IMG/VR virus record: IMGVR_UViG_3300027782_000265
Coordinates: 1 to 30,279 of that record
Strand: one strand, 5' to 3'
DNA from: a virus
Length of the DNA stretch: 30,279 bases
This document shows positions 27,103-30,279 of the stretch, one piece after another (positions within the stretch are counted from its first letter, which is position 1; each line of letters opens with the position of its first letter). Position numbers and translations under genes: made by a program. Below the pieces are notes generated by a model. The model had not been told where the DNA came from. It ran no database searches and saw nothing but the letters and a program-made list of their open reading frames with translations.

Positions 27103-27369
27103 CCCTCCCATTGAAAATGAAATCCTCTTGGCTTCTGGGTTGCAGTAGTAACGGTTTGAGGTATGCTGCCAACCCTCATAAGAGGTGCTGAGGTATGCGA
27201 TCTCTGCTGCTGATAGTCCGTCTATCCCTGCCGCTGCTAGTGAGTTAGCGGTGTTGGTGAGGTGCCCCCCCTGATGGGAGTTGAGTTGTGGGCGCTCCAG
27301 ATTTCTGCTCTGGGTGATCCATACGGTCTGGCGGGTGCTGAGATCGGTTGCCTGTGAATAGATTGCCAT
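27094..27369 (-). CDS. Island protein A, unknown (91 aa)
   Basis: Starts at the ATG directly after an A/C-rich island leader and ends at a TAG inside a palindrome. The protein opens MAIYSQATDLSTRQTVWITQ and has a helical AANSLAAAGIDGLSAAEIAYL centre (approximately residues 42-62) and an aromatic TSYEGWQHTSNRYYCNPEA segment (about 63-81). It is soluble with no signal peptide. GC-rich codons (GCC, CTG, GGC) set it apart from the structural genes. No family is recognised. The leader plus coherent composition support it as a gene. Confidence 0.7.
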   Translation of the reverse strand: MAIYSQATDLSTRQTVWITQSRNLERPQLNSHQGGHLTNTANSLAAAGIDGLSAAEIAYLSTSYEGWQHTSNRYYCNPEAKRISFSMGGAA

Positions 27370-27405
27370 TTGGTTTGGTTGTTTGTTTACTTGTTTAGTG
27401 TAGCA
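27370..27405 (-). promoter_or_regulatory. Island promoter/leader of gene A
   Basis: Minus strand: TGCTACACT (extended -10-like) followed by AAACAAGTAAACAAAC and AACCAAACCAA to the ATG. No Shine-Dalgarno sequence. The first part (CTAAACAAGTAAACAAAC) is shared with the leader of gene D. Confidence 0.6.
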
Positions 27406-27423
27406 CGGCAGGGGGGCAAACCC

Positions 27424-27594
27424 CTAGTTCCCGTTCAGGAAGTCTGCCATCGCCTCATCGTAGTCTGCCTTAGTCTCAAAGGTGCGACCGTAGATCGTCT
27501 TAGGGAACTGCTGATTAGGAGCAGGGGCGGTAGGCAGGTCCCGACCCTTGGCAAGGATCTGGAGCTCGTAAGGGTTGGAAGTGAAGCGGGTCAT
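27424..27594 (-). CDS. Island protein B, unknown (56 aa)
   Basis: ATG at 27592-27594, TAG at 27424-27426. The protein starts MTRFTSNPYELQILAKGRDL, continues PTAPAPNQQFPKTIYGRTFE and ends TKADYDEAMADFLNGN. The GRTFETKADYDEAMADF end looks like a short beta strand plus helix. GC-rich codon use. The stop is followed by a GGGG/CCCC hairpin and then gene A's leader. No family is recognised. Confidence 0.65.
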   Translation of the reverse strand: MTRFTSNPYELQILAKGRDLPTAPAPNQQFPKTIYGRTFETKADYDEAMADFLNGN

Positions 27595-27631
27595 TTGGTC
27601 TCGGTCGTTTGTTTGTGGTTTAATTCTAGGC
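27595..27631 (-). promoter_or_regulatory. Island promoter/leader of gene B
   Basis: Minus strand: TAGAATTAAACCACAAACAA followed by ACGACCGAGACCAA and ATG. The TAG of the -10-like box is also the stop codon of gene C (27626-27628), so the promoter begins inside the upstream gene's end. Confidence 0.6.
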
Positions 27632-27871
27632 GGTCAGGGTGCGGTGCGACTGCAAGCAGTGACAGTTCACCCACTGTCCTACGCTGCCCTGACGGTTGAC
27701 CAGCAGGCTGACCATATCACGACGGCGGCAGGTATGAGCACTGATCGAACCGCTGTGCCAGTGTATGATGGCGGTTCGGGTCAGGGGTGACAGGATCACA
27801 CGCTGGCAGGCAGTGCTAGGGCGTTGCACATTGACGAACACGGGCAGATGGTCTAGAGCGAAGTTGAGCAT
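27626..27871 (-). CDS. Island protein C, unknown (81 aa)
   Basis: The protein is basic and beta-rich in look: MLNFALDHLPVFVNVQRPST, then VILSPLTRTAIIHWHSGSIS, a THTCRRR-like basic patch (SAHTCRRRD, about 44-52) and MVSLLVNRQGSVGQWVNCHC. The His/Cys at the end (NCHCLQSH, about 69-76) together with HTC at about 46-48 could form a metal site. There is a 7-bp GAACCGC/GCGGTTC inverted repeat within the gene around a TGGCACAG copy (27753-27760). It starts after an island leader and ends within the leader of gene B. No family is recognised. Confidence 0.65.
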   Translation of the reverse strand: MLNFALDHLPVFVNVQRPSTACQRVILSPLTRTAIIHWHSGSISAHTCRRRDMVSLLVNRQGSVGQWVNCHCLQSHRTLTA

Positions 27872-27902
27872 TGGTCGTTTGGTTGATGGGTTAATTGTAG
27901 CA
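27872..27902 (-). promoter_or_regulatory. Island promoter/leader of gene C
   Basis: Minus strand: TGCTACAAT (a good extended -10 match) followed by TAACCCATCAACCAAACG and ACCA before ATG. It is G-poor without a Shine-Dalgarno sequence. A GGGGC/GCCCC hairpin (27909-27921) lies just upstream. Confidence 0.65.
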
Positions 27903-27908
27903 CAGATG

Positions 27909-27921
27909 GGGGCGGTGCCCC
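27909..27921 (-). terminator. Short GC hairpin after gene D
   Basis: ggggc-ggt-gcccc forms a 5-bp stem directly after the TAA of gene D and just before the extended -10 of gene C. It has no T run, so it is at best a weak terminator or an RNA-end protector. Confidence 0.45.
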
Positions 27922-28161
27922 TTAGAGTTCGTCCATCATCTCACAGATCGCCTCAGCGTCAATCTTGAGGTCGTTCCAGCGGCAACCGTCTGGGGTCTCT
28001 TTAGATCCACACTCCCAGAGCATCTCCAGCAGGGCAGCATAAGAACCCCCACACTGGCGGGCAGCAGCATAGAGACCTTCGTCGTTCTGAATCCAGAGGG
28101 CAACGTTCCAGGTCTCCCAATTTGCCCAGCCGTTGAATGGTCCGTTCATTGTGGCGATCAT
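27922..28161 (-). CDS. Island protein D, Trp-rich small protein of the DUF7249 kind (79 aa)
   Basis: The N-terminus contains NGWANWETWNVALWIQNDEG (residues 10-29), a signature I associate with a family of small phage and bacterial proteins (DUF7249, from memory; function unknown) found with ArdA-like and other accessory phage genes. The rest is helical: LYAAARQCGGSYAALLEMLW and a DAEAICEMMDEL tail. The first ATG is chosen because it directly follows the CAAACC-AA leader; a second Met is four codons on. GC-rich codons. This is the most recognisable of the GC-rich island proteins. Confidence 0.75.
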   Translation of the reverse strand: MIATMNGPFNGWANWETWNVALWIQNDEGLYAAARQCGGSYAALLEMLWECGSKETPDGCRWNDLKIDAEAICEMMDEL

Positions 28162-28193
28162 TTGGTTTGTTTGTTTACTTGTTTAGTCTAGAC
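28162..28193 (-). promoter_or_regulatory. Island promoter/leader of gene D
   Basis: Minus strand: GTCTAGACT (weak -10-like) followed by AAACAAGTAAACAAACAA and ACCAA before ATG. It shares its first half with gene A's leader and its second half with gene E's leader, as expected from recombination between leaders. Confidence 0.55.
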
Positions 28194-28200
28194 GGTCAGC

Positions 28201-28240
28201 GGCACCCTAGCGGGCAAACTGTGCCAGACTGCTAGGTGCC
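28201..28240 (-). repeat. Long hairpin at the end of gene E
   Basis: The arms ggcaccctagc (28201-28211) and gctaggtgcc (28231-28240) pair over 10 bp with one bulged base. The stop codon of gene E lies in one arm, and the loop holds a TGGCACAG copy (minus strand, 28219-28226). Without a T run it is not a classical terminator. Confidence 0.75.
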
Positions 28241-28368
28241 ACATGGGCAGGCGATCCACAGGATTTGTAGAACTCAACCATACGCTCTGCCTCGGGCAGG
28301 GTGGCGAACCACTGCGAGCGCCATTCGCATTGGTTGTAGGGGGTCTGGTAGCGGATCTCGATTTGCAT
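28207..28368 (-). CDS. Island protein E, unknown (53 aa)
   Basis: The open frame extends upstream to 28437, but the likely start is the ATG at 28366-28368 because the preceding residues would be the translated island leader (VELNHKQTNQ), identical in DNA to other leaders. The protein is MQIEIRYQTPYNQCEWRSQW followed by FATLPEAERMVEFYKSCGSP and AHVAPSSLAQFAR: a strand, a Trp-rich turn, and a helix. This WxxxWFATLPEAERMV layout resembles short phage proteins with strand-helix folds. No family is recognised. The TAG stop lies in a hairpin arm. Confidence 0.7.
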   Translation of the reverse strand: MQIEIRYQTPYNQCEWRSQWFATLPEAERMVEFYKSCGSPAHVAPSSLAQFAR

Positions 28369-28405
28369 TTGGTTTGTTTGTTTGTGGTTTAATTCTACAG
28401 GGTCA
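28369..28405 (-). promoter_or_regulatory. Island promoter/leader of gene E (type sequence)
   Basis: Minus strand: CTGACCC then TGTAGAATTAAACCACAAAC and AAACAAACCAA before ATG. The TGTAGAAT is an extended -10 of the TGnTAnAAT type; it ends 23 nt before the ATG, giving an A/C-only 5' UTR of about 16 nt. The TGA in CTGACCC is the stop of gene F. Confidence 0.7.
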
Positions 28406-28567
28406 GGGCATAACGCAGGATCCAGGGGTGACAGCATTCAGACTGTCACACTGCGCCGCTTGCCTTTGATTCAAAACCTTTACCATTTGATTGGTGCTGT
28501 CTACTGCTGACAGCGCCACGCCTAGGGTTACTGCTGAGATCAGCAAGTAGACAGCAATTCGGATCAT
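28403..28567 (-). CDS. Island protein F, small single-span membrane or secreted protein (54 aa)
   Basis: Begins MIRIAVYLLISAVTLGVALS, a hydrophobic stretch of about 18 residues after one Arg, so a signal anchor or signal peptide with the rest outside. The tail AVDSTNQMVKVLNQRQAAQC then DSLNAVTPGSCVMP has two Cys that could form a disulfide. The stop TGA lies within the promoter element of gene E. The gene is unusually rich in inverted repeats (28495-28556; and GTGACAG/CTGTCAC near 28425-28447). No family is recognised; a membrane-acting early phage protein is a possible role. Confidence 0.65.
   Translation of the reverse strand: MIRIAVYLLISAVTLGVALSAVDSTNQMVKVLNQRQAAQCDSLNAVTPGSCVMP
28495..28556. 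repeat. 11-bp perfect inverted repeat at the 5' end of gene F
   Basis: tgctgtctact (28495-28505) and agtagacagca (28546-28556) are perfect reverse complements separated by 40 bases, with a second small palindrome tgctga-ga-tcagca in between (28532-28545). The mRNA would fold into a strong structure starting about 10 bases after the ATG. Confidence 0.8.
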
Positions 28568-28606
28568 TTGGTTTCCCTTTGTTTGTGGTTTAATTCTACA
28601 GGGTCA
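28568..28606 (-). promoter_or_regulatory. Island promoter/leader of gene F
   Basis: Minus strand: CTGACCC and TGTAGAATTAAACCACAAAC, identical to the leaders of genes E and H, then AAAGGGAAACCAA before ATG. Here an AAAGGG gives a possible Shine-Dalgarno sequence, unlike gene E. Confidence 0.65.
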
Positions 28607-28613
28607 GCAGCGC

Positions 28614-28790
28614 CTAGGCGTCGCTGTCTGTGCCAGCTTGGCAACCGTCCTGCTCGGCATAGTATTGTGCCCGATCATATGCTTTCATCTCATCAACATA
28701 ATTTTGATCCATATCTTCCTCAATCCAACGGCGATGTAAGCCATAGGGTGATTTAGTTTGTGAGCGGTAGGAGCGAGACATTGAAGACAT
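28614..28790 (-). CDS. Island protein G, unknown (58 aa)
   Basis: ATG at 28788-28790, TAG at 28614-28616 inside a GCCTAGGC palindrome. The protein starts MSSMSRSYRSQTKSPYGLHR, a basic Ser-rich head, and continues with an acidic helix RWIEEDMDQNYVDEMKAYDR and AQYYAEQDGCQAGTDSDA. The gene has no TGTAGAAT box: it follows gene H directly (leader CAAACTACTAATCAAACAAA, which overlaps gene H's end) and is probably translated from gene H's transcript. Its last codons run into the 18-bp TGGCACAG element. No family is recognised. Confidence 0.65.
   Translation of the reverse strand: MSSMSRSYRSQTKSPYGLHRRWIEEDMDQNYVDEMKAYDRAQYYAEQDGCQAGTDSDA
28628..28645 (-). repeat. 18-bp palindromic element, copy 1
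   Basis: Minus strand GTTGCCAAGCTGGCACAG, with TGCCA/TGGCA arms around a 3-base spacer. It lies inside the 3' end of gene G. Related copies lie at 29026-29043, 29241-29258 and, inverted, at 29855-29872. Confidence 0.75.
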
Positions 28791-28799
28791 TTTGTTTGA

Positions 28800-28964
28800 T
28801 TAGTAGTTTGAAACAACAGAATGAATAGTTCCAGTTGAAGTGTAGATCAACTGTACGTCGCAGGAATATTCTTCAGAGAGTGAATAAGCAATATCAATTG
28901 CATTATCTGCATCGGTGGTTTCATTCTCCCAAGGGGCAGAGGAGCAGCGGACGGAAAGTTGCAT
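28800..28964 (-). CDS. Island protein H, unknown (54 aa)
   Basis: ATG at 28962-28964 directly after the longest CAAA leader, TAA at 28800-28802. The protein MQLSVRCSSAPWENETTDAD, NAIDIAYSLSEEYSCDVQLI and YTSTGTIHSVVSNY reads as strand-helix-strand-strand, a compact small fold. Its NAIDIAYSLSEEY helix is acidic. Gene G begins 10 bases after its stop, so the two form a small unit from one promoter. No family is recognised. Confidence 0.7.
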   Translation of the reverse strand: MQLSVRCSSAPWENETTDADNAIDIAYSLSEEYSCDVQLIYTSTGTIHSVVSNY

Positions 28965-29004
28965 TTGTTTGTTTGTTTGTTTGTGGTTTAATTCTACAGG
29001 GTCA
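28965..29004 (-). promoter_or_regulatory. Island promoter/leader of genes H and G
   Basis: Minus strand: CTGACCC, TGTAGAATTAAACCACAAAC, then AAACAAACAAACAA before ATG. It matches the type leader of gene E with one extra CAAA unit, so leader length varies by repeat number. Confidence 0.7.
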
Positions 29005-29006
29005 GA

Positions 29007-29022
29007 GGGGCAGCGATGCCCC
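29007..29022 (-). terminator. GC hairpin between genes I and H
   Basis: ggggca-gcga-tgcccc is a perfect 6-bp stem with a GNRA-like four-base loop on the plus strand (TCGC on the minus strand). It lies between the 18-bp element and the promoter of gene H. No T run follows, so termination would be weak. Confidence 0.55.
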
Positions 29023-29025
29023 CTG

Positions 29026-29043
29026 CTGTGCCACTATGGCAAC
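29026..29043 (-). repeat. 18-bp palindromic element, copy 2
   Basis: Minus strand GTTGCCATAGTGGCACAG. The TGCCA/TGGCA arms are conserved although the spacer differs from copy 1 (TAG instead of AGC), and that TAG is the stop codon of gene I. Confidence 0.75.
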
Positions 29044-29177
29044 TGGGATACCTCCAGATCAAATTGGGCATTTGATGCCTCAACCTGAGCGATGAACTCA
29101 GGGTCTGACGCGATGGCATCAATCCACTCATCAAAATCGAAGATCTCGCCTGGCATGTCTTGAATCTCATCCCACAT
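29034..29177 (-). CDS. Island protein I, small acidic protein (47 aa)
   Basis: ATG at 29175-29177, TAG at 29034-29036. The protein MWDEIQDMPGEIFDFDEWID, AIASDPEFIAQVEASNAQFD, LEVSQLP has about 13 Asp/Glu and no Lys or Arg, so it is extremely acidic and helical; a DNA-mimic or inhibitor role is conceivable but unproven. It has an AAAGG before the ATG in addition to the island promoter. The stop codon lies at the centre of the palindromic element. No family is recognised. Confidence 0.7.
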   Translation of the reverse strand: MWDEIQDMPGEIFDFDEWIDAIASDPEFIAQVEASNAQFDLEVSQLP

Positions 29178-29220
29178 TTGATTTACCTTTGTTTGGTATG
29201 CTCTAATTATACAGGGTCAG
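29178..29220 (-). promoter_or_regulatory. Island promoter/leader of gene I
   Basis: Minus strand: GCTGACCC then TGTATAAT, a perfect extended -10 box, followed by TAGAGCATACCAAACAAAGG and TAAATCAA before ATG. This copy supports reading the TGTAGAAT of the other leaders as a promoter -10 element. Confidence 0.75.
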
Positions 29221-29240
29221 CAGCGCCATTCAGGGTCAGA

Positions 29241-29258
29241 CTGTGCCAGCTCAGCAAC
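29241..29258 (-). repeat. 18-bp palindromic element, copy 3 (imperfect)
   Basis: Minus strand GTTGCTGAGCTGGCACAG, upstream of gene I's promoter. The left arm is altered, but the GTTGC start and TGGCACAG end are kept. It is not within a gene here. No other coding potential is seen between 29221 and 29270. Confidence 0.65.
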
Positions 29259-29271
29259 TGTCCATTAAACC

Positions 29272-29307
29272 AACAAAATGCCCCCTAGGGTCTGTAACCT
29301 AGAGGGC
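29272..29307 (-). terminator. Intrinsic terminator after the ArdA-like gene
   Basis: On the minus strand GCCCTCTAGG and CCTAGGGGGC pair over 10 positions (one G-U) around an 8-base loop and are followed by ATTTTG. This is the best terminator of the island and isolates the ArdA-like gene from gene I. Confidence 0.7.
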
Positions 29308-29328
29308 GGGAGGGGAGGGAAGGGTTAG

Positions 29329-29345
29329 CGGGGGGTTGCCCCCCC
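29329..29345 (-). terminator. GGGGGG/CCCCCC hairpin immediately after the ArdA-like gene
   Basis: gggggg-ttg-cccccc forms a 6-bp all-GC stem about 15 bases after the TAG. It has no T run; it may assist the terminator about 25 bases downstream or stabilise the mRNA end. Confidence 0.5.
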
Positions 29346-29360
29346 ATTAAATGTTAACTA

Positions 29361-29783
29361 CTACCAGTTGAGTTGGAATACATAACCATTGATATATTCA
29401 TAATCATATCCTAACGACTGCTGAAATGTGTCTGTCCAATCTATCACTAAAGCAGAGGGCACATCCATAATATCATTATAATAATTCTCTGCAAAATCTG
29501 CTTCTGATTGATACTGCCCCATGTAGATATCCTCTACTCTAGCAACATCGGAAATGTCATTCTCCTCTAGGAAAGCATCAACTACATCAAAACCAACTTT
29601 ATCACCTTGATCTACATAATCAACATAGTAATTAATAAAATCATCACTGTTGTATTCTTTCACAAACTCTAGGATATCATCCAGAGCATAGTTATCTTCT
29701 AACAACTCGGTGATATAATCTAATGCTTTCTGTGACAATTCAGCAGCGATCTCAACAGGAACAGCGGTCGTGGTGATAGTCAT
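29361..29783 (-). CDS. ArdA-like antirestriction protein (140 aa, acidic)
   Basis: ArdA proteins are DNA mimics that inhibit type I restriction enzymes. The C-terminal half carries an ArdA-like pattern: VEDIYMGQYQSEADFAENYY, then VIDWTDTFQQSLGYDYEYI and GYVFQLNW, comparable with the F..Y.G.Y.s..dFA, YiDw..fa.dl and Y....g.vF features of the family. The protein is strongly acidic throughout. The first half is a helical acidic region (LSQKALDYITELLEDNYALD, then LEFVKEYNSDDFINYY) rather than a full ArdA N-terminal domain, so it is shorter than typical ArdA (about 165 aa). The frame is open upstream, but the ATG at 29781-29783 directly follows the island leader and is preferred. An acidic phage protein of other function is the alternative. 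Confidence 0.65.
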   Translation of the reverse strand: MTITTTAVPVEIAAELSQKALDYITELLEDNYALDDILEFVKEYNSDDFINYYVDYVDQGDKVGFDVVDAFLEENDISDVARVEDIYMGQYQSEADFAENYYNDIMDVPSALVIDWTDTFQQSLGYDYEYINGYVFQLNW

Positions 29784-29820
29784 TTGGTTTGCTTTGTTTG
29801 GTTGACTTGTTAAGCATAAC
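29784..29820 (-). promoter_or_regulatory. Island promoter/leader of the ArdA-like gene
   Basis: Minus strand: GGTTATGCTTAACAAGTCAA then CCAAACAAAGCAAACCAA before ATG. TATGCT is a weak -10 candidate. The leader keeps the AACAAG and CAAACCAA blocks of the other island leaders. Confidence 0.5.
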
Positions 29821-29854
29821 CCCCGAGGGGGCAGAATGGTTGAAATGGTAGACA

Positions 29855-29872
29855 GTTGGACTAGTGGCACAG
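29855..29872 (+). repeat. 18-bp palindromic element, inverted copy
   Basis: Plus strand GTTGGACTAGTGGCACAG. It matches the minus-strand copies at 28628, 29026 and 29241 at the GTTG start and the TGGCACAG end, but lies in the opposite orientation. A GCGGC/GCTGC hairpin follows it. The surrounding 29821-29900 holds no gene I can support. Confidence 0.65.
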
Positions 29873-29900
29873 CGGCGGTCGCTTTGCTGCCCGTTAAGTG

Positions 29901-30074
29901 TTACATTGCCTTGAGTGAGAATTTGTCAAAATTGTCAACAACAATTTGGCAGATCTTATCATTTAGTGCCTCATCGTCACTATCAATTAGTGAGAGAAGA
30001 TCCTCTTGTATTTGTTCTCTTGTTTGGAGCAAATAACCTTCCATCAGTTCATCATAGAGTTGTTGAGTAGTCAT
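29901..30074 (-). CDS. Island protein K, unknown (57 aa)
   Basis: ATG at 30072-30074, TAA at 29901-29903. The protein MTTQQLYDELMEGYLLQTRE, QIQEDLLSLIDSDDEALNDK, ICQIVVDNFDKFSLKAM is all-helical and acidic. Its ATG overlaps the TGA of the 41-aa gene upstream (AAATGA), so translation is likely coupled; a CTACAAT box 14 nt upstream could add a separate promoter. AT content is closer to the phage core than the GC-rich island. No family is recognised. Confidence 0.65.
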   Translation of the reverse strand: MTTQQLYDELMEGYLLQTREQIQEDLLSLIDSDDEALNDKICQIVVDNFDKFSLKAM

Positions 30075-30196
30075 TTGTTCAGGGGAGAATTGTAGAATGA
30101 TCTAAACACTGTAACCAGAATGATCGCGGTGCTGATGATACCAACTAAACCTAGAAAGGTAACACCGTCACCCGTAAATGTCATAGTCTCAGGCAT
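30071..30196 (-). CDS. Tiny single-span membrane protein (41 aa)
   Basis: The protein MPETMTFTGDGVTFLGLVGI, ISTAIILVTVFRSFYNSPLN, K has one strong membrane segment (about 13-31) followed by Arg, so the short C-terminus is probably cytoplasmic. The start at 30196 is chosen because GAGG lies nine bases upstream; ATGs at 30205 and 30184 are in the same frame. It overlaps the preceding gene by 8 bp and the next by 4 bp. No family is recognised. Confidence 0.5.
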   Translation of the reverse strand: MPETMTFTGDGVTFLGLVGIISTAIILVTVFRSFYNSPLNK

Positions 30197-30279
30197 ACTC
30201 AGCATCCTCTAGAGTGAAGTAGATTTTCTCAGTCAATTTATGAACACCTGCTGTAAACTTAGCAGCGGTGTTAATTAGA
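30189..30279 (-). CDS. Partial CDS, C-terminal end only (unknown)
   Basis: Open on the minus strand from the right edge to TGA at 30189-30191. The visible end reads LINTAAKFTAGVHKLTEKIY then FTLEDAEYA, helical and soluble. The start lies outside the window, so neither length nor family can be judged. Its overlap with the 41-aa ORF supports a coupled unit. Confidence 0.5.
   Translation of the reverse strand, partial: LINTAAKFTAGVHKLTEKIYFTLEDAEYA

Noticed and set aside
26879-27172. 97-aa minus-strand frame across the boundary region
   Set aside because: It overlaps the end of gene A in another frame and translates the G-rich and AT-rich non-coding DNA into implausible sequence.
28369-28437. 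N-terminal extension of island protein E to Met at 28437
   Set aside because: The extra residues are translated from the repeated promoter/leader sequence shared with other genes, so the ATG at 28368 is the likely start.
27370-29820. CRISPR array
   Set aside because: The repeats are promoter/leader sequences spaced by whole genes of varying length, not short direct repeats with uniform spacers.
29784-29870. N-terminal extension of the ArdA-like protein to Met at 29870
   Set aside because: The extension runs through the island leader and intergenic DNA; the ATG at 29783 follows the leader exactly as in other island genes.
29828-29900. tRNA-Leu-like stretch: GGTTGAAATGGTAGACA resembles a D-arm, and GGGCAG ... 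CTGCCC could be an acceptor stem
   Set aside because: No anticodon arm can be drawn, and the only T-arm-like stem (GCGGC/GCTGC) uses the bases needed for the acceptor stem; the stretch also overlaps the 18-bp repeat element. At most a decayed tRNA or attachment-site remnant.

Overview
The window looks like part of a T4-type myovirus genome, most probably one infecting cyanobacteria (a marine Synechococcus/Prochlorococcus-type cyanomyovirus). The basis is the gene order gp25 - gp6 - gp7-like - gp8-like - giant DUF4815-type protein - tail-fibre-like protein, all on the minus strand, with AT-rich DNA, T4-style late promoters (TATAAATA and close variants) and a phage glutaredoxin. The host assignment is inference from family knowledge. 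No photosynthesis gene lies in this window to confirm it.

Layout, in the direction of minus-strand transcription (right to left). (1) 30279-27094 is an island of small genes, most 40-90 codons, plus one acidic ArdA-like protein of 140 residues. By eye, roughly 27.0-29.3 kb is much richer in GC than the rest. Most of these genes share a recurring upstream cassette: an extended -10 box (TGnTAnAAT type), then an A/C-only leader such as ACAAACAAACAAACCAA that runs straight into ATG with no clear Shine-Dalgarno sequence. The genes are separated by GC-rich hairpins and an 18-bp element ending TGGCACAG. (2) 27093-26874 is a non-coding boundary with G-rich DNA followed by a very AT-rich stretch. (3) 26873-20430 is a tightly overlapping operon: a small acidic protein, glutaredoxin, three small unknown proteins, a 322-aa unknown protein, a PAAR-like tail-tip protein and a 1419-aa adhesin built of Ig-like, glycine-rich and Calx-beta-like domains. 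(4) 20423-20044 is a self-contained two-gene unit with a near-consensus sigma70 promoter and a strong terminator, set inside the structural module. (5) 19990-1 is the baseplate module: a small ORF, gp25, gp6, gp7-like (2494 aa), gp8-like (520 aa), the DUF4815-type protein (2513 aa), a 67-aa coiled-coil protein and the start of a fibre-like protein that runs off the left edge.

Functionally, gp25, gp6, gp7 and gp8 would form the baseplate wedges. The PAAR-like protein would cap the central spike. The DUF4815-type protein, the fibre-like protein and the Ig/glycine-rich protein would decorate the baseplate or tail and contact the host. The island would be expressed early from host-type promoters; the ArdA-like protein may block host restriction, and the other island proteins are unknown. 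The strongest candidate for something not well described is the island's repeated promoter/leader/hairpin architecture. It resembles the PeSL (promoter early stem-loop) shuffling cassettes known from T4-type phages of enterobacteria, but has its own A/C-only leader and palindromic element.
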